Positions 1 through 8,513 of a stretch of 20,241 bases of DNA are shown piece by piece (the stretch's first letter is position 1; each line of letters opens with the position of its first letter). The notes below the pieces were generated by a model. It ran no database searches. It saw nothing but the letters and a program-made list of their open reading frames with translations, and was not told the origin of the DNA. The position numbers were made by a program, and so were the translations under genes. Source of the DNA: JBCBJZ01 sp038522635 (GTDB taxonomy: Bacteria > Pseudomonadota > Alphaproteobacteria > Rhizobiales > Hyphomicrobiaceae); assembly GCA_038522635.1 (NCBI GenBank), contig JBCBJZ010000057.1, forward strand, positions 1 to 20,241. The letters run 5' to 3'.

Positions 1-515
1 ACGGGGCTGCGCTGACGCCGGAGCCGGCAGCCGCCAAGGGCTTCGTGCTGGAGCGTTCGTTCTACACGCTCGATGGCACGCCGGTGGATCTGACGCGGGC
101 CGATGGTCAGGCGGCGACCCTCAAGCAGAACGAGCGTTTGGTGGTGGTGCTGCGCTTCAAGGGCGATCATCCAGGCGGCCGCCTTATGGTCACGGACCGC
201 TTGCCGGCCGGCCTGCAGATCGAGAACCCGCGCCTCATCGACAGCGGTAACGTGGCCGCGTTGCCGTGGCTGAAGACCAAGATCCGGCCGCGTCATACGC
301 AGTTCCGTGATGACCGCTTCCTGGCCGCGTTCGATCTCTTCAAGGCGCCGCGTGGTGCGGGCGGCACCGGGCCTGACGTGACGGTCGCCTATATGGTACG
401 TGCGGTGACGCCTGGCACTTACGTGCATCCGGCGGCGACGGTCGAAGACATGTACCGGCCTGAGCGGTTCGCGCGTACGGTCGCCGGGCGCCTGATCGTG
501 GAGCCCGCACGCTGA
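1..515 (+). CDS. alpha-2-macroglobulin family protein, C-terminal end (partial)
   Basis: The reading frame is open from the left edge (first full codon at base 3) to a TGA at 513-515, so only about the last 170 residues are present. They read as the C-terminal domain of bacterial alpha-2-macroglobulins of the YfhM/ECA type: a beta-rich stretch with LPAGLQIENPRL, a DDRFLAAFDL segment, and YMVRAVTPGTYVHPAATVEDMY close to the end. In this family the protein is a large periplasmic protease trap, often lipid-anchored. The thioester region, if there is one, would lie upstream of the window. The stop overlaps the pbpC start as TGATG, which implies translational coupling; the alpha-2-macroglobulin/PbpC pairing is well known in Proteobacteria. 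The family call rests on domain resemblance and on this neighbour. Confidence 0.87.
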   Translation, partial: GAALTPEPAAAKGFVLERSFYTLDGTPVDLTRADGQAATLKQNERLVVVLRFKGDHPGGRLMVTDRLPAGLQIENPRLIDSGNVAALPWLKTKIRPRHTQFRDDRFLAAFDLFKAPRGAGGTGPDVTVAYMVRAVTPGTYVHPAATVEDMYRPERFARTVAGRLIVEPAR

Positions 516-2845
516 TGTGGCGGCGTCAACGCGAGGGCCAGCGTAAGGGGCAACGCCCGGTGGGCGGCCCCTTGCGCGATCACGGGCGCGATCACGGGCG
601 CCACCTGCGCAAAGCGATCGTGCTGACGCTCCTGATGGCGAGCGCCGGCGCGCTCTATGCAGCGCACGAAGGTTGGCGGCGGTTGGAAGCGCAGTTGGGC
701 CCGCTGCCGCTGGCGCGCGCGAAGACCACGTCCCCCATCGTGGTCGATCGCAACGGCGCTCTGCTGCGCGCCTACACCACGGCGTCCGGGCATTGGCGGC
801 TGCCCGCACGCGCCCGCGATGTCGATCAGCGTTACCTCAAGATGCTGATCGCCTATGAGGATGCGCGCTTTCATTCGCACTATGGGATAGATCCACTAGC
901 GATCGTGCGCGCGGGCTATCTTTTGGTGCGGTACGGTCGGTTGCGGTCGGGCGCATCGACGCTCACGATGCAGGTGGCACGCCTGCTTGACGGCGTGCAC
1001 GAGCGCAGCGCCATGGGTAAGCTTCGCCAGATGGTGCGGGCGCGCCAACTTGAGCGGCGCTTTAGCAAAGCTGAGATCCTCGATCTTTACATGCGGCTGG
1101 CCCCGTTCGGCGGCAACATCGAAGGCGTGCGTGCCGCGAGCCTGAGTTACTTCGGCATCGAGCCGCGCCGTCTTTCGGTGGCGCAGGCGGCCCTGCTTGT
1201 GGCTCTGCCACAGGCCCCAAGCGCACGCCGTCCCGACCGGCATCCTAAGCGCGCGCGGCGCGCACGCGCCAAGGTGCTCGCGCGCATGGTGAAGGCGGGC
1301 GTCATCACGCGGGCGGAACAGGCGCGCGCGTTGCAGGCGGCGATCCCGAAGCGTCGGCGGGCGTTCCCAGCTCTTGCCCCCCATCTGTCAGATCGCGTGC
1401 GCGCGGCGCAGCCCCATCGCCTGATCCACCGCTTGACGCTGAAACGTCGCCTGCAGATCCAACTCCAGCGGCTCGCCCGACGTCACGCCCAACAGCATGG
1501 CGCGCGCCTGTCGGCAGCCCTGCTCGCGATCGACCATGCCTCGGGCGAGATCATCGCGCATGTGGGATCGGCGGGTTTCTTCGATGAGACGCGGTTTGGC
1601 GCGATCGATATGACGGCGGCTTTGCGCTCGCCGGGGTCGACGCTGAAGCCCCTCGTTTACGGGCTCGGCTTCGAACGTGGCGTCATCCATCCGGAGACCC
1701 TGATCGAGGATCGCCCGGTCCGTTTCGGTCGCTACCGCCCGCGCAATTTCGATAAGACGTACAGCGGCACGGTGACGGTGCGCGAAGCGTTGGCGCGCTC
1801 GCTTAACATTCCGGCGGTCAAGGTGCTGCATGCGGTCGGGCCCGGCGCGTTGCTCGGCCGGTTCAAGCGGGTTGGCGTCGAAGTTGCTCTGCCTGAGGCG
1901 ACGACACCCGGGCTGCCGGTCGCGCTTGGCGGGCTTGGTATGACGATGCGCGAACTGGCGGCGCTCTACGTGGGCATGGCGCGCGGCGGTGATGCGATCC
2001 GTTTGCGCCATCTTCGTGCACCGCGTGTGGACGGTGATGCGGTTGCAGCGCTGGGCACAAGGCACGGTGAGGCTGAGCCGAACGTTGCTCTGCTCAAGGC
2101 GGTTGGCTTTCGCCGCGGTCATGCGCGGCTGCTGGAGCCGGCCGCTGCCTGGCATGTGGCCGACATCTTGAAGATGGCTCCGGCACCTGATGGCGCGCGC
2201 CGCGGACGCATCGCGTACAAAACCGGCACCTCCTACGGGTTTCGCGATGCCTGGGCGGCGGGCTTTGACGGGCGTCACACGGTGGTCGCTTGGATCGGTC
2301 GGCCCGATGGTGCTGCAACGCCGGGCCTGCTGGGGCGGCTCGCGGCTGCACCGTTGTTGTTTGACACGTTCGCGCATGTGGCCAAACGCACCACGCCGCT
2401 CGCGCGTGCGCCTGACGGGACTCTGCGGGCGCGCGGCGCTGACCTGCCGCCACCGCTAAAGCGGTTTCGCGATGATGGGGTGGGCCCCGAAGCGCGCGGG
2501 CCCTATCTGGCGCAACCGTTGGCGATCGCTTTTCCGCCGGATCGCGCACAACTGGAAATCGCGATGGCGCCCTCGCGGTCGATCGCGCGTGTTCAATGGT
2601 CTGTTGCGAACGCTGAGCTTCCTAAGCCTGAACCTGAGCCTGAGCAGGAGCCCGTGATGCTGCGCGCCAGCGGGGGCACGTTGCCGCTGACTTGGTTGGT
2701 GGATGGGCGGGTGTTGAAGGCATCGCCGCATGAGCGTCACGTCTGGTGGCAGCCGCGCGAACCGGGCTTCGTTACCTTCGTGGTGATCGACGCGGCTGGG
2801 CGTACGGCGCGCGCCAGCGTCCGGCTTCGCGCCAGTGCACCTTGA
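515..2845 (+). CDS. pbpC: penicillin-binding protein 1C (bifunctional glycosyltransferase/transpeptidase-like)
   Basis: This 776-residue protein is about the usual PbpC length. A basic N-terminus is followed by one membrane anchor (about residues 33-50), so the rest is periplasmic. The GT51 glycosyltransferase domain has the catalytic-Glu motif EDARFHSHYG (Glu115) and GASTLTMQ (146-153). The transpeptidase domain has STLK (nucleophile Ser375), SLN (429-431) and KTGTS (569-573), so all three penicillin-binding motifs are intact. The C-terminus (about 680-776), including WLVDGR and a late HVWWQPREPG segment, fits the BiPBP_C domain typical of PbpC. A Pro/Glu-rich linker lies at about 704-715. 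The ATG overlaps the stop of the alpha-2-macroglobulin gene. The role is peptidoglycan synthesis, perhaps repair coupled to the macroglobulin trap; that link is inference from family context. Confidence 0.95.
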   Translation: MWRRQREGQRKGQRPVGGPLRDHGRDHGRHLRKAIVLTLLMASAGALYAAHEGWRRLEAQLGPLPLARAKTTSPIVVDRNGALLRAYTTASGHWRLPARARDVDQRYLKMLIAYEDARFHSHYGIDPLAIVRAGYLLVRYGRLRSGASTLTMQVARLLDGVHERSAMGKLRQMVRARQLERRFSKAEILDLYMRLAPFGGNIEGVRAASLSYFGIEPRRLSVAQAALLVALPQAPSARRPDRHPKRARRARAKVLARMVKAGVITRAEQARALQAAIPKRRRAFPALAPHLSDRVRAAQPHRLIHRLTLKRRLQIQLQRLARRHAQQHGARLSAALLAIDHASGEIIAHVGSAGFFDETRFGAIDMTAALRSPGSTLKPLVYGLGFERGVIHPETLIEDRPVRFGRYRPRNFDKTYSGTVTVREALARSLNIPAVKVLHAVGPGALLGRFKRVGVEVALPEATTPGLPVALGGLGMTMRELAALYVGMARGGDAIRLRHLRAPRVDGDAVAALGTRHGEAEPNVALLKAVGFRRGHARLLEPAAAWHVADILKMAPAPDGARRGRIAYKTGTSYGFRDAWAAGFDGRHTVVAWIGRPDGAATPGLLGRLAAAPLLFDTFAHVAKRTTPLARAPDGTLRARGADLPPPLKRFRDDGVGPEARGPYLAQPLAIAFPPDRAQLEIAMAPSRSIARVQWSVANAELPKPEPEPEQEPVMLRASGGTLPLTWLVDGRVLKASPHERHVWWQPREPGFVTFVVIDAAGRTARASVRLRASAP

Positions 2846-2997
2846 CCCTCGCGGCCGCCCCGATGGTTCGCGCTCGTGCACGTCTGGGCTCGATCTTGGT
2901 GTCGCCTTGGGTTGCCGCTTGCGAGGATCGTCCGCACCCGGTAAGCGCGGGTGGCGCGTCGAACGGCGCGCGCGCGTGCAGAGCGTTGGGGGGATGA

Positions 2998-4119
2998 ATG
3001 GATCGATCGGCAACGGTAGCGCAAGTGCGCTTACGCGCCGCGTGGATGGCGCACAGCTTTGCAAAGCCCGTGAACGCGGCTGTGGGCGCCGCACGCCGCA
3101 CGTTTGTAACGGCCGTTTGGCGCCAGGGATGCGAGGGACATAGGGCAAGCGAGGAGCGCGAGGCGCACCGCGCCGTCTATGATCGGCTGGCCGCAAGTTT
3201 TGCAATGTCCGCCTTCGCGCTTAGCATCGTCGGGCCGTTGATCATGGCGGACCCTCACGATGGGCCGGCCGGCGGCGACGGGAACAGCGTCGGCAACGCG
3301 GAGCGCTCAAGCGGCGTCCCCGCAGCGCAACACGATGGATCGTGGGTGATCGCCGGTTACACCGGCTCACCCTACACGCACGCCTCCGACATCACGTTTA
3401 AGCGCGCCGCCGCCGCAACGCCGGCCACAGCGGATCCAGATCTGACCGGCGCTACCGACCTTACCGTCGAAGGCGTTGACTGGATCGGGCGTCCCTTCAA
3501 AGCCCCGATCTACTACGGCGTGCGTGTCCAGAACTGGTCCAGCACCAGCGCCTTTGGCGGCATGCTCGACTTCACGCACTCCAAAGCGATCGCGCCGCGC
3601 GACCAGGTCACGCAATTTCGCGGGCAATGGAACGGACGCGATCTGACCGGGATGCGTCGCATCGACGATGTGTTTCGCAAGCTTGAGTTCAGTCACGGGC
3701 ACAACACGCTGACGCTAAATGGCCTGGTGCGGCTTTGGGGAAGCGGGCGCGTGCGTCCCTATCTGGGTGTTGGCGGGGGCGTGTCGCTGCCGCATACCGA
3801 GATCCATTTCAAGGGCGCGCCGAAGCGCACGTATGAGTACCAGTACACCGGGCCGGCGTTTCAGGCGCTGGGCGGGATCGAACTGCCGGTGGGCGGACGG
3901 TTGTCGCTGTTCATCGAGTACAAGCTGACGGTTGCGCCCTACGCGGCGCCGCTGCATCGGCGCAACGGCACGATCCTGGCTGAAGATGTTTGGCGGCAAT
4001 GGCTTGACTGGTGGCGCGGCGTCGCGCCGCCGGGCGGTTGGGCGACCACGCGTTTGGTGAGCCATCAGATCGCAGGCGGCCTCGGTGTACGGATTGCGAA
4101 GGGCAGCCCAACGCGATGA
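2998..4119 (+). CDS. LpxQ-like outer-membrane beta-barrel protein (putative lipid A oxidase family)
   Basis: The core (residues about 115-365) reads as an eight-strand-type outer-membrane barrel resembling rhizobial lipid A oxidase LpxQ: WVIAGYTGSPYTHASD, FKAPIYYGVRVQNW, LEFSHGHNTLTLNGLVRLW, VRPYLGVGGGVSLPH, YEYQYTGPAFQALGGIEL and LSLFIEYKLT appear in the family order. LpxQ oxidises the proximal glucosamine of lipid A to 2-aminogluconate. The start is uncertain. The ATG at 2998 follows a G-run, but the only signal-peptide-like hydrophobic stretch is at residues 64-84, giving a very long N-region; ATG 3046, GTG 3070/3082 and ATG 3205 are alternatives. A Trp-rich insertion (about 324-352) precedes the last strand, and a short basic tail follows it instead of a terminal aromatic residue. 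The barrel call is firm and the enzymatic call tentative. Confidence 0.65.
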   Translation: MDRSATVAQVRLRAAWMAHSFAKPVNAAVGAARRTFVTAVWRQGCEGHRASEEREAHRAVYDRLAASFAMSAFALSIVGPLIMADPHDGPAGGDGNSVGNAERSSGVPAAQHDGSWVIAGYTGSPYTHASDITFKRAAAATPATADPDLTGATDLTVEGVDWIGRPFKAPIYYGVRVQNWSSTSAFGGMLDFTHSKAIAPRDQVTQFRGQWNGRDLTGMRRIDDVFRKLEFSHGHNTLTLNGLVRLWGSGRVRPYLGVGGGVSLPHTEIHFKGAPKRTYEYQYTGPAFQALGGIELPVGGRLSLFIEYKLTVAPYAAPLHRRNGTILAEDVWRQWLDWWRGVAPPGGWATTRLVSHQIAGGLGVRIAKGSPTR

Positions 4120-4182
4120 ACGCGAGGTTGCACCGCGGGGAAAACGAAGCGTTCATCCGTGAAACGCGAACTGACTCAAGAT

Positions 4183-4240
4183 GTTTTGCCGTTCATCTTT
4201 CGCTTCAGGCGATTCCAACTGAAGCGGATGAACTCTAAGG
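4183..4240. repeat. 58-bp dispersed palindromic repeat, copy A
   Basis: This segment is identical at 56 of 58 positions to 13291-13348 (differences at repeat positions 22 and 36). It contains an imperfect inverted repeat: TTCATC-ttt-CGCTTCAG on the left and CTGAAGCGGATGAA on the right, around a loop of about 10 nt. It lies between the convergent ends of the LpxQ-like gene and the lysR gene and contains the lysR TAG stop (4235-4237) and last codon. No long T-run follows it on either strand, so it is not a textbook intrinsic terminator, though its position suggests a role in 3' ends. Confidence 0.85.
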
Positions 4241-5224
4241 GCGTTGTCGGGTCGCAGCGATCAGCGGCTCACCGGACGAGGTGGCCCGCGCTGGCGCCTG
4301 CATGACCGCGTCACACGCGCTGCCCCACGCTTCGCTTGGCGCTCCACGCATGCCGCGCAGCCAGTCCGTTAGGAAATCGAGGAACACGCGCAGCTTCGGC
4401 AACATGTGCTTGGCGCTCGGATAGACGCCCCAGATCGCCGTTTCGCTCGGGGCCGCGAAGTCCTGGAACAACTCCACCAGGTCGCCGCTTTTGAGTTCCT
4501 GCAGCACCGTCAACTCGCTGGTGTTGACGATGCCCTGACCGTGGATGGCGGCATAGCGCAGCAAGCTTCCATTGTCGGAGCGCAGTTGGCCGTTGACGCG
4601 AACGCCGGTGACCGCACCGTCGATCGTGAAGGCCCACTGCTTCTTGTCGGCGAGGAGCAAGCATTGATGACTTGCAAGGTCAGCGGGGTGGTGAGGCACG
4701 CCATGGCGCTGCAGGTAGAGCGGTGATGCGACCACGACGCGGCGATCGGAGGCGAGGCGTTTTGCGATCAGCGTTGAATCGGGGAGTTCGCCGGTGCGGA
4801 TCGCAAGGTCGTAGCCGTCTTCGTGCAGGTTCACGTAGGTGTCTGTGAGGTCCATTTGCACTTCGACGTCGCTGTAGGCGTTCATGAAGTCGCACATGGC
4901 TGGTGCCATGATCGCGCGGCCGAAGCTTGAGGGGGCTGAAACGCGGATGCGGCCTTTGGGCTTCGTCACGGCTTCGCTGACGGCGGCGCGTGCGGTCTCA
5001 ACCTCGTCGAGGATGCGTTCGACATGGCTAAGGAAGGTACGTCCCTCTTCGGTGATGCGGATGGAGCGTGTGGTACGATCGAAGAGGCGCACGCCCAGTT
5101 CGCTCTCGAGCGCCTGGATGCGTTTGGAGATCGTACCGGGGGTCAACGCCATTTCGAGGCCCACGGCAGAGAGGTTTTGCACCGATGCCACGCGCACGAA
5201 AATGCGCATGTCCTGGAGGTCCAT
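4235..5224 (-). CDS. LysR-type transcriptional regulator
   Basis: This is a 329-residue protein of normal LysR length. The N-terminal winged helix-turn-helix is at about residues 1-60 (MDLQDMRIFVRVASVQNLSA, then LTPGTISKRIQALE and LGVRLFDRTTR). The linker helix and the effector-binding domain follow from about 91 to 300 (GRIRVSAPSSFGR onward, with YDLAIRTGEL and GQGIVNTSEL). I chose the ATG at 5222-5224 because GGGGAG lies just upstream on the minus strand and the HTH begins at the usual distance; the frame stays open further upstream but without family resemblance. It is a cytoplasmic regulator of unknown ligand. No divergent target gene starts on the plus strand next to it, which is atypical. 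The stop codon lies inside the 58-bp repeat. Confidence 0.92.
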   Translation of the reverse strand: MDLQDMRIFVRVASVQNLSAVGLEMALTPGTISKRIQALESELGVRLFDRTTRSIRITEEGRTFLSHVERILDEVETARAAVSEAVTKPKGRIRVSAPSSFGRAIMAPAMCDFMNAYSDVEVQMDLTDTYVNLHEDGYDLAIRTGELPDSTLIAKRLASDRRVVVASPLYLQRHGVPHHPADLASHQCLLLADKKQWAFTIDGAVTGVRVNGQLRSDNGSLLRYAAIHGQGIVNTSELTVLQELKSGDLVELFQDFAAPSETAIWGVYPSAKHMLPKLRVFLDFLTDWLRGMRGAPSEAWGSACDAVMQAPARATSSGEPLIAATRQRP

Positions 5225-5791
5225 AACCTGTGCTCCCCGTGTTCGTGGTGCGCCTGAGCGGTTGAGGCGCGCCGGTTTCCACCCATCCTGCATGCCGCTG
5301 CGCTTGCCAAGCGGCACATCATTGTTGCCCCGCAGCGTTAGAGGTGCGGGTTGGGGCGCTACTTGATGATGCGACCGCGCCGGTCCTTGCGGGGGCGCTT
5401 GGGTGCATCGCGCGGCAGCGCGCATCATGTTTGTTGGGGCACGTTGAGCGGCTTTGAACGAGCACACGCGCCTTAGATGATCTGACTGTAGCCTCGCGCA
5501 GGCGAAACATCAAATGCCTGAAGCGCGCAACGGTCGATGTTGTTCACGCGTGCATGGTTGAGTGGTCTACGGACCTCGCAGGCCGGCGACCCAAAGACTG
5601 GCATTATTGCGACCGGTCTTGTGACTGGCGGCAAGACGGGACGTGCGCTGACCCATGTCGCCACGGACCAGCGTCCTTGGGCGTTGCCGCATTCGCTTTC
5701 GCGCAACGGCCGCAACGCGCGGATCACCGACTCAAATCGTCTTCGGTCGATTTCGGGCTCACCTATGATCCCGATCGATCGCTGAGATGAT
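5225..5791. other. 567-bp stretch without a supported gene
   Basis: Short open frames exist on both strands (for example 5537-5785 and 5554-5790 on plus, 5473-5727 on minus), but none has a recognisable domain, a good ribosome-binding site or conserved-looking composition. The lysR promoter should lie at its left end. I see no tRNA, no intrinsic terminator with a T-run and no insertion-sequence ends. It could hold a decayed gene or a non-coding RNA, but nothing in the sequence shows either. Confidence 0.5.
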
Positions 5792-8497
5792 CTAAAACTG
5801 ACGCAGCAAGCGCTCTAGATACTCGAGTTCAAGCTCAGGGCGCATTTGCTCGCCAAGGCGGCGACGCAGTTCGCGCAGGATCTCGCGCGAGCGCTGGGCG
5901 TCGAACTTCTCGGGGATCTCCACGCGCGCGCCGAGGTCCGTACCATCGGAGTTGTTGTCCGCGCGCGGCCGCCCGAGCGGGTCACGCGGTTGACCGCGCC
6001 TCTGCCCTTGGTTGCGGCCGAACTGCCGCTGCATGCGCGAGAGCATTTGCTCAGCCATCTGCTGGGCGCCCTGGCGTAGTTGCTCCAAGGCTCGGCGTTC
6101 CTGGCGTTGCGCTTCGCCTAGGTCGCCGCGTTCCAGCGCCCGGCGCGCCTGATCCATGGCGCGTCCCGCATCGCCGAACTGGCCCGGCGGGCGCATCCCC
6201 ATGCCGCGCATACCGCGCTGCAGTTGGTTCAACTGGCTGCGCAAGTTGCCCTGCCGTTGACTAAGAGAGCCCTGCCCGCCCGGCTGTTGGCCGTTGCGGC
6301 CCTGGCCCCGGCCTTGTTGGCCCTGTTGGCCGCGCTGGCCTTGTTGACCTTGCTGGCCCTGTTGGCCGCGTTGCCCTTGTTGCCCCTGCTGCTGACCTTG
6401 CTGACCGCGTTGGCCCTGCTGCCCGCGCTGACCTTGTTGGCCTTGACGCTGCTGGCGGAAGGTGTCGTCGAGCAGCTGCTGTTGGCGCCCGATCAGGTTG
6501 CCGAACTGATCCATCATTTGCATCATCTGCTGGTTCTGACGGCCGTTGCCGCGCGCCATGCGTCCCGATTGCAAACGGTCGAGCATCTCACGCAATTGGC
6601 TCAGCATCTGTTGCGCGGACTGGCGGTCGCCGTTACGTGCGGCGCGTTCCATTTCGCGCAGCATCTGCTCCAGGCTTTGCTGGTTGCGCGCCTGGTTCTG
6701 GCGTTGCTGCTGTTGCCCGCGCTGGTTGGGCGGCGCTTGTTGTGCAAGTTGGCTCAGATATTTCTGCAAGGCCTGGCGCAACTGCTGCATCAGCTTGGCG
6801 ATCTCTTCTTTCGAAGCGCCATCGCGAAGGGCTTTCGAAAGCTTGTCTTGAAGGTCGCGAAGGCGCCGCCGTGCGGCCGAGAGATCTCCGTCCTCAATGC
6901 GTAGCGCGATCGACCAGAGCTGTTCGATTGAGCTTTGCAGCCGTTCGCGCGTGAGAGGGCGCAGCAAACGGTGATGCACCGAGCGCATGCCAAGGTAAAC
7001 CGCGCGATCCTTGATGAAAGCCTCCGGCGCGAGCGTCAGCGCATCGAGTGCGGCGGCGACGTCGCCTGCGTCACGCGGGTCGGCGATGAGCGTGCGACGT
7101 TGCTCGATGACCGCGCGTGCCAGCGGGTTTCGGAAGAACCGCTCGGGCAGAATCATGTCGACGTCGCGCGCGCGGCCGATTTGTCCGGCCTGATCCTGCA
7201 CGCTTAGGCGCAAACGCACCTTCATGCCCGACCAGGGATGCTTTGAGAGGTCGTGCGTGGTTTTGACGTCCGGCGACTTCGCTTTGAGGCGCGGGAGGCG
7301 CAACGCCAGCGTCGGAGGTTGGGCGAGCGGTGGCCGCGGACCGGTCTTTGCAGGCTTGCGCGCCCAATCCGCCCGGGTCTCCGGCGCAGCATTCTTAAGG
7401 CGAAGGATACGCGCTTGCGCTTTCACGATGCCGTAATCGTCTTGCACCTTGTAATCGAGCTTGAGGCGTCCGGTGGCGGTACGGATCGGTGCACCGTTCA
7501 GCGCGATCGACGGTGGCTGATCGGGGATCACGGCGAACGCCCAGGCCGCAACCTCGGTACCGTTCTTGAGGACCCTGATCTTGCCCGAGCGGCGGATCTC
7601 ATGGCGGATCTCGGCGATGCCCGTGCCGGATTGCCCGACCACCGTGTCGCCCGCGTTTTTCGACGCGATCTTTTGGGGCGTTTGCGCGCCGTCGGGCAGA
7701 ACTTCCAGCGTCAGTTCAGCATCGTTGTCGCCACTGAAGCGCACGATGAGGACGCTGCGCTCGGGCAGGGACAAGGGGCGCGAGGACCCTTCGCCGTCCA
7801 GCAACACGGGCTTGACCGCGAGCGCTTGCGAACCGTCGGCCAACATCACCGGTGGCTTGCGCGTATAGGGCGGCGGTGTCACCCAGGCATCAAGGCGGCC
7901 GCTCACTTCGGCCACGGGCGCTGTAAACCGGAACGCGCTCATCAGCCGATCGCGGGCGCTGTCACCGGCGACGGCGGTGCCGATCACCACGGCGAGCAGC
8001 AGCAGCGCACGCAAGGCGATCGGATCATGCCGGTCGGTGCGCGGGGCTGGCTTGCCAACGCGCAAGCCCGCGATCATGCGGGCAAGGCGCGACTTGTGCG
8101 CCGTCCAAAGCTTTTGCGATTGCGGGTCGGCCGTGGTTGCGGTCGCCTCATCTTCGTAGGACGATGCAGGGCGATGTTTAAGGCCGGACGCGTTTTCCAT
8201 ACGCCGGATCGCGGTCGCGCGGTCAGGCCAGCGCGTACGCACCACGAGCACCAGGGCGCCGAGCAGGGCGAGCGCGAAAGCTGCAAGACCCGCTTTGTGG
8301 GCGACATCCCCAAGCTGCGGCCAAAGCCCGGCCATCGACGCGACGATGAATAGCCCGACAACCCCGAGCACCAGCCAGAGCCGTGGCATCAGGCGCTCGA
8401 TTAACAGGGCCCACTGGCTTCGGCGAACTTTGCGGTCGAGCAGCTTGTCAGCCGGGGAGCGGGGCGGCGGTGCGGCGTACGGGTCATGCTGGGTCAT
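5792..8497 (-). CDS. TIGR02302/DUF4175 family membrane protein with Gln-rich C-terminal region
   Basis: This 901-residue protein matches the alphaproteobacterial TIGR02302 type: two N-terminal membrane helices (about 38-58 and 67-87), a third at about 160-178, a beta-rich middle that is probably periplasmic (about 195-450, with VTPPPYTRKPP and YKVQDDYGI), and a long Gln/Arg-rich helical C-terminus (about 540-830). Residues 684-738 are an almost pure GQQ/GQR tract. The function is unknown. The ATG at 8495-8497 is supported by AAGGA five bases upstream. It lies 237 bp downstream of lysA on the same strand, a conserved arrangement in alphaproteobacteria as I recall it, but this spacing plus a TATACT box and structured leader suggest its own promoter. 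The family assignment is confident; no biochemical role can be given. Confidence 0.88.
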   Translation of the reverse strand: MTQHDPYAAPPPRSPADKLLDRKVRRSQWALLIERLMPRLWLVLGVVGLFIVASMAGLWPQLGDVAHKAGLAAFALALLGALVLVVRTRWPDRATAIRRMENASGLKHRPASSYEDEATATTADPQSQKLWTAHKSRLARMIAGLRVGKPAPRTDRHDPIALRALLLLAVVIGTAVAGDSARDRLMSAFRFTAPVAEVSGRLDAWVTPPPYTRKPPVMLADGSQALAVKPVLLDGEGSSRPLSLPERSVLIVRFSGDNDAELTLEVLPDGAQTPQKIASKNAGDTVVGQSGTGIAEIRHEIRRSGKIRVLKNGTEVAAWAFAVIPDQPPSIALNGAPIRTATGRLKLDYKVQDDYGIVKAQARILRLKNAAPETRADWARKPAKTGPRPPLAQPPTLALRLPRLKAKSPDVKTTHDLSKHPWSGMKVRLRLSVQDQAGQIGRARDVDMILPERFFRNPLARAVIEQRRTLIADPRDAGDVAAALDALTLAPEAFIKDRAVYLGMRSVHHRLLRPLTRERLQSSIEQLWSIALRIEDGDLSAARRRLRDLQDKLSKALRDGASKEEIAKLMQQLRQALQKYLSQLAQQAPPNQRGQQQQRQNQARNQQSLEQMLREMERAARNGDRQSAQQMLSQLREMLDRLQSGRMARGNGRQNQQMMQMMDQFGNLIGRQQQLLDDTFRQQRQGQQGQRGQQGQRGQQGQQQGQQGQRGQQGQQGQQGQRGQQGQQGRGQGRNGQQPGGQGSLSQRQGNLRSQLNQLQRGMRGMGMRPPGQFGDAGRAMDQARRALERGDLGEAQRQERRALEQLRQGAQQMAEQMLSRMQRQFGRNQGQRRGQPRDPLGRPRADNNSDGTDLGARVEIPEKFDAQRSREILRELRRRLGEQMRPELELEYLERLLRQF
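6284..6451 (-). repeat. in-frame 9-bp-period minisatellite coding for GQQ/GQR repeats
   Basis: The DNA repeats with a 9-bp period (variants of TTGGCCCTG and TTGACCTTG on the plus strand), encoding about 18 tandem Gly-Gln-Gln or Gly-Gln-Arg units at residues 684-738 of the TIGR02302 protein. One unit carries an extra Gln (GQQQ). The array stays in frame. Such tracts change length easily by slippage, so copy number may differ between strains. Confidence 0.85.
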
Positions 8498-8513
8498 GGC
8501 GTATCCTTACCAT

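Noticed and set aside
1388..2377. A 329-codon minus-strand frame opposite pbpC
   Set aside because: pbpC has all catalytic motifs in the sense frame; the antisense translation is Arg/Gln/His-rich and matches nothing recognisable.
4183..4240. Classical rho-independent terminator
   Set aside because: The stem is interrupted by a bulge and is not followed by a T-run on either strand, so I call it a repeat with possible 3'-end function rather than a terminator.
5473..5790. Overlapping frames of about 80 codons on both strands after the lysR gene
   Set aside because: None has a good ribosome-binding site, a recognised motif or a distinctive composition, and they compete for the same bases. I left the region as unassigned.
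6284..6451. Possible CRISPR-like array
   Set aside because: The repeats are a contiguous 9-bp period without spacers, in frame within a coding sequence, and there is no leader or cas operon. VapD resembles Cas2 in fold only and is 10 kb away.
6224..6904. A Leu/Ala-rich plus-strand frame that looks like a membrane protein
   Set aside because: It is the antisense reading of the Gln-rich repeat region of TIGR02302; the apparent hydrophobic helices come from CTG/TTG produced by reverse-complemented CAG/CAA codons.
7253..8353. A 366-codon plus-strand open frame opposite the TIGR02302 gene
   Set aside because: The translation has no domain-like pattern, is Arg/His/Gly-rich, and lies wholly antisense to a gene with clear membrane helices and family match. 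Long antisense frames are expected in GC-rich DNA.
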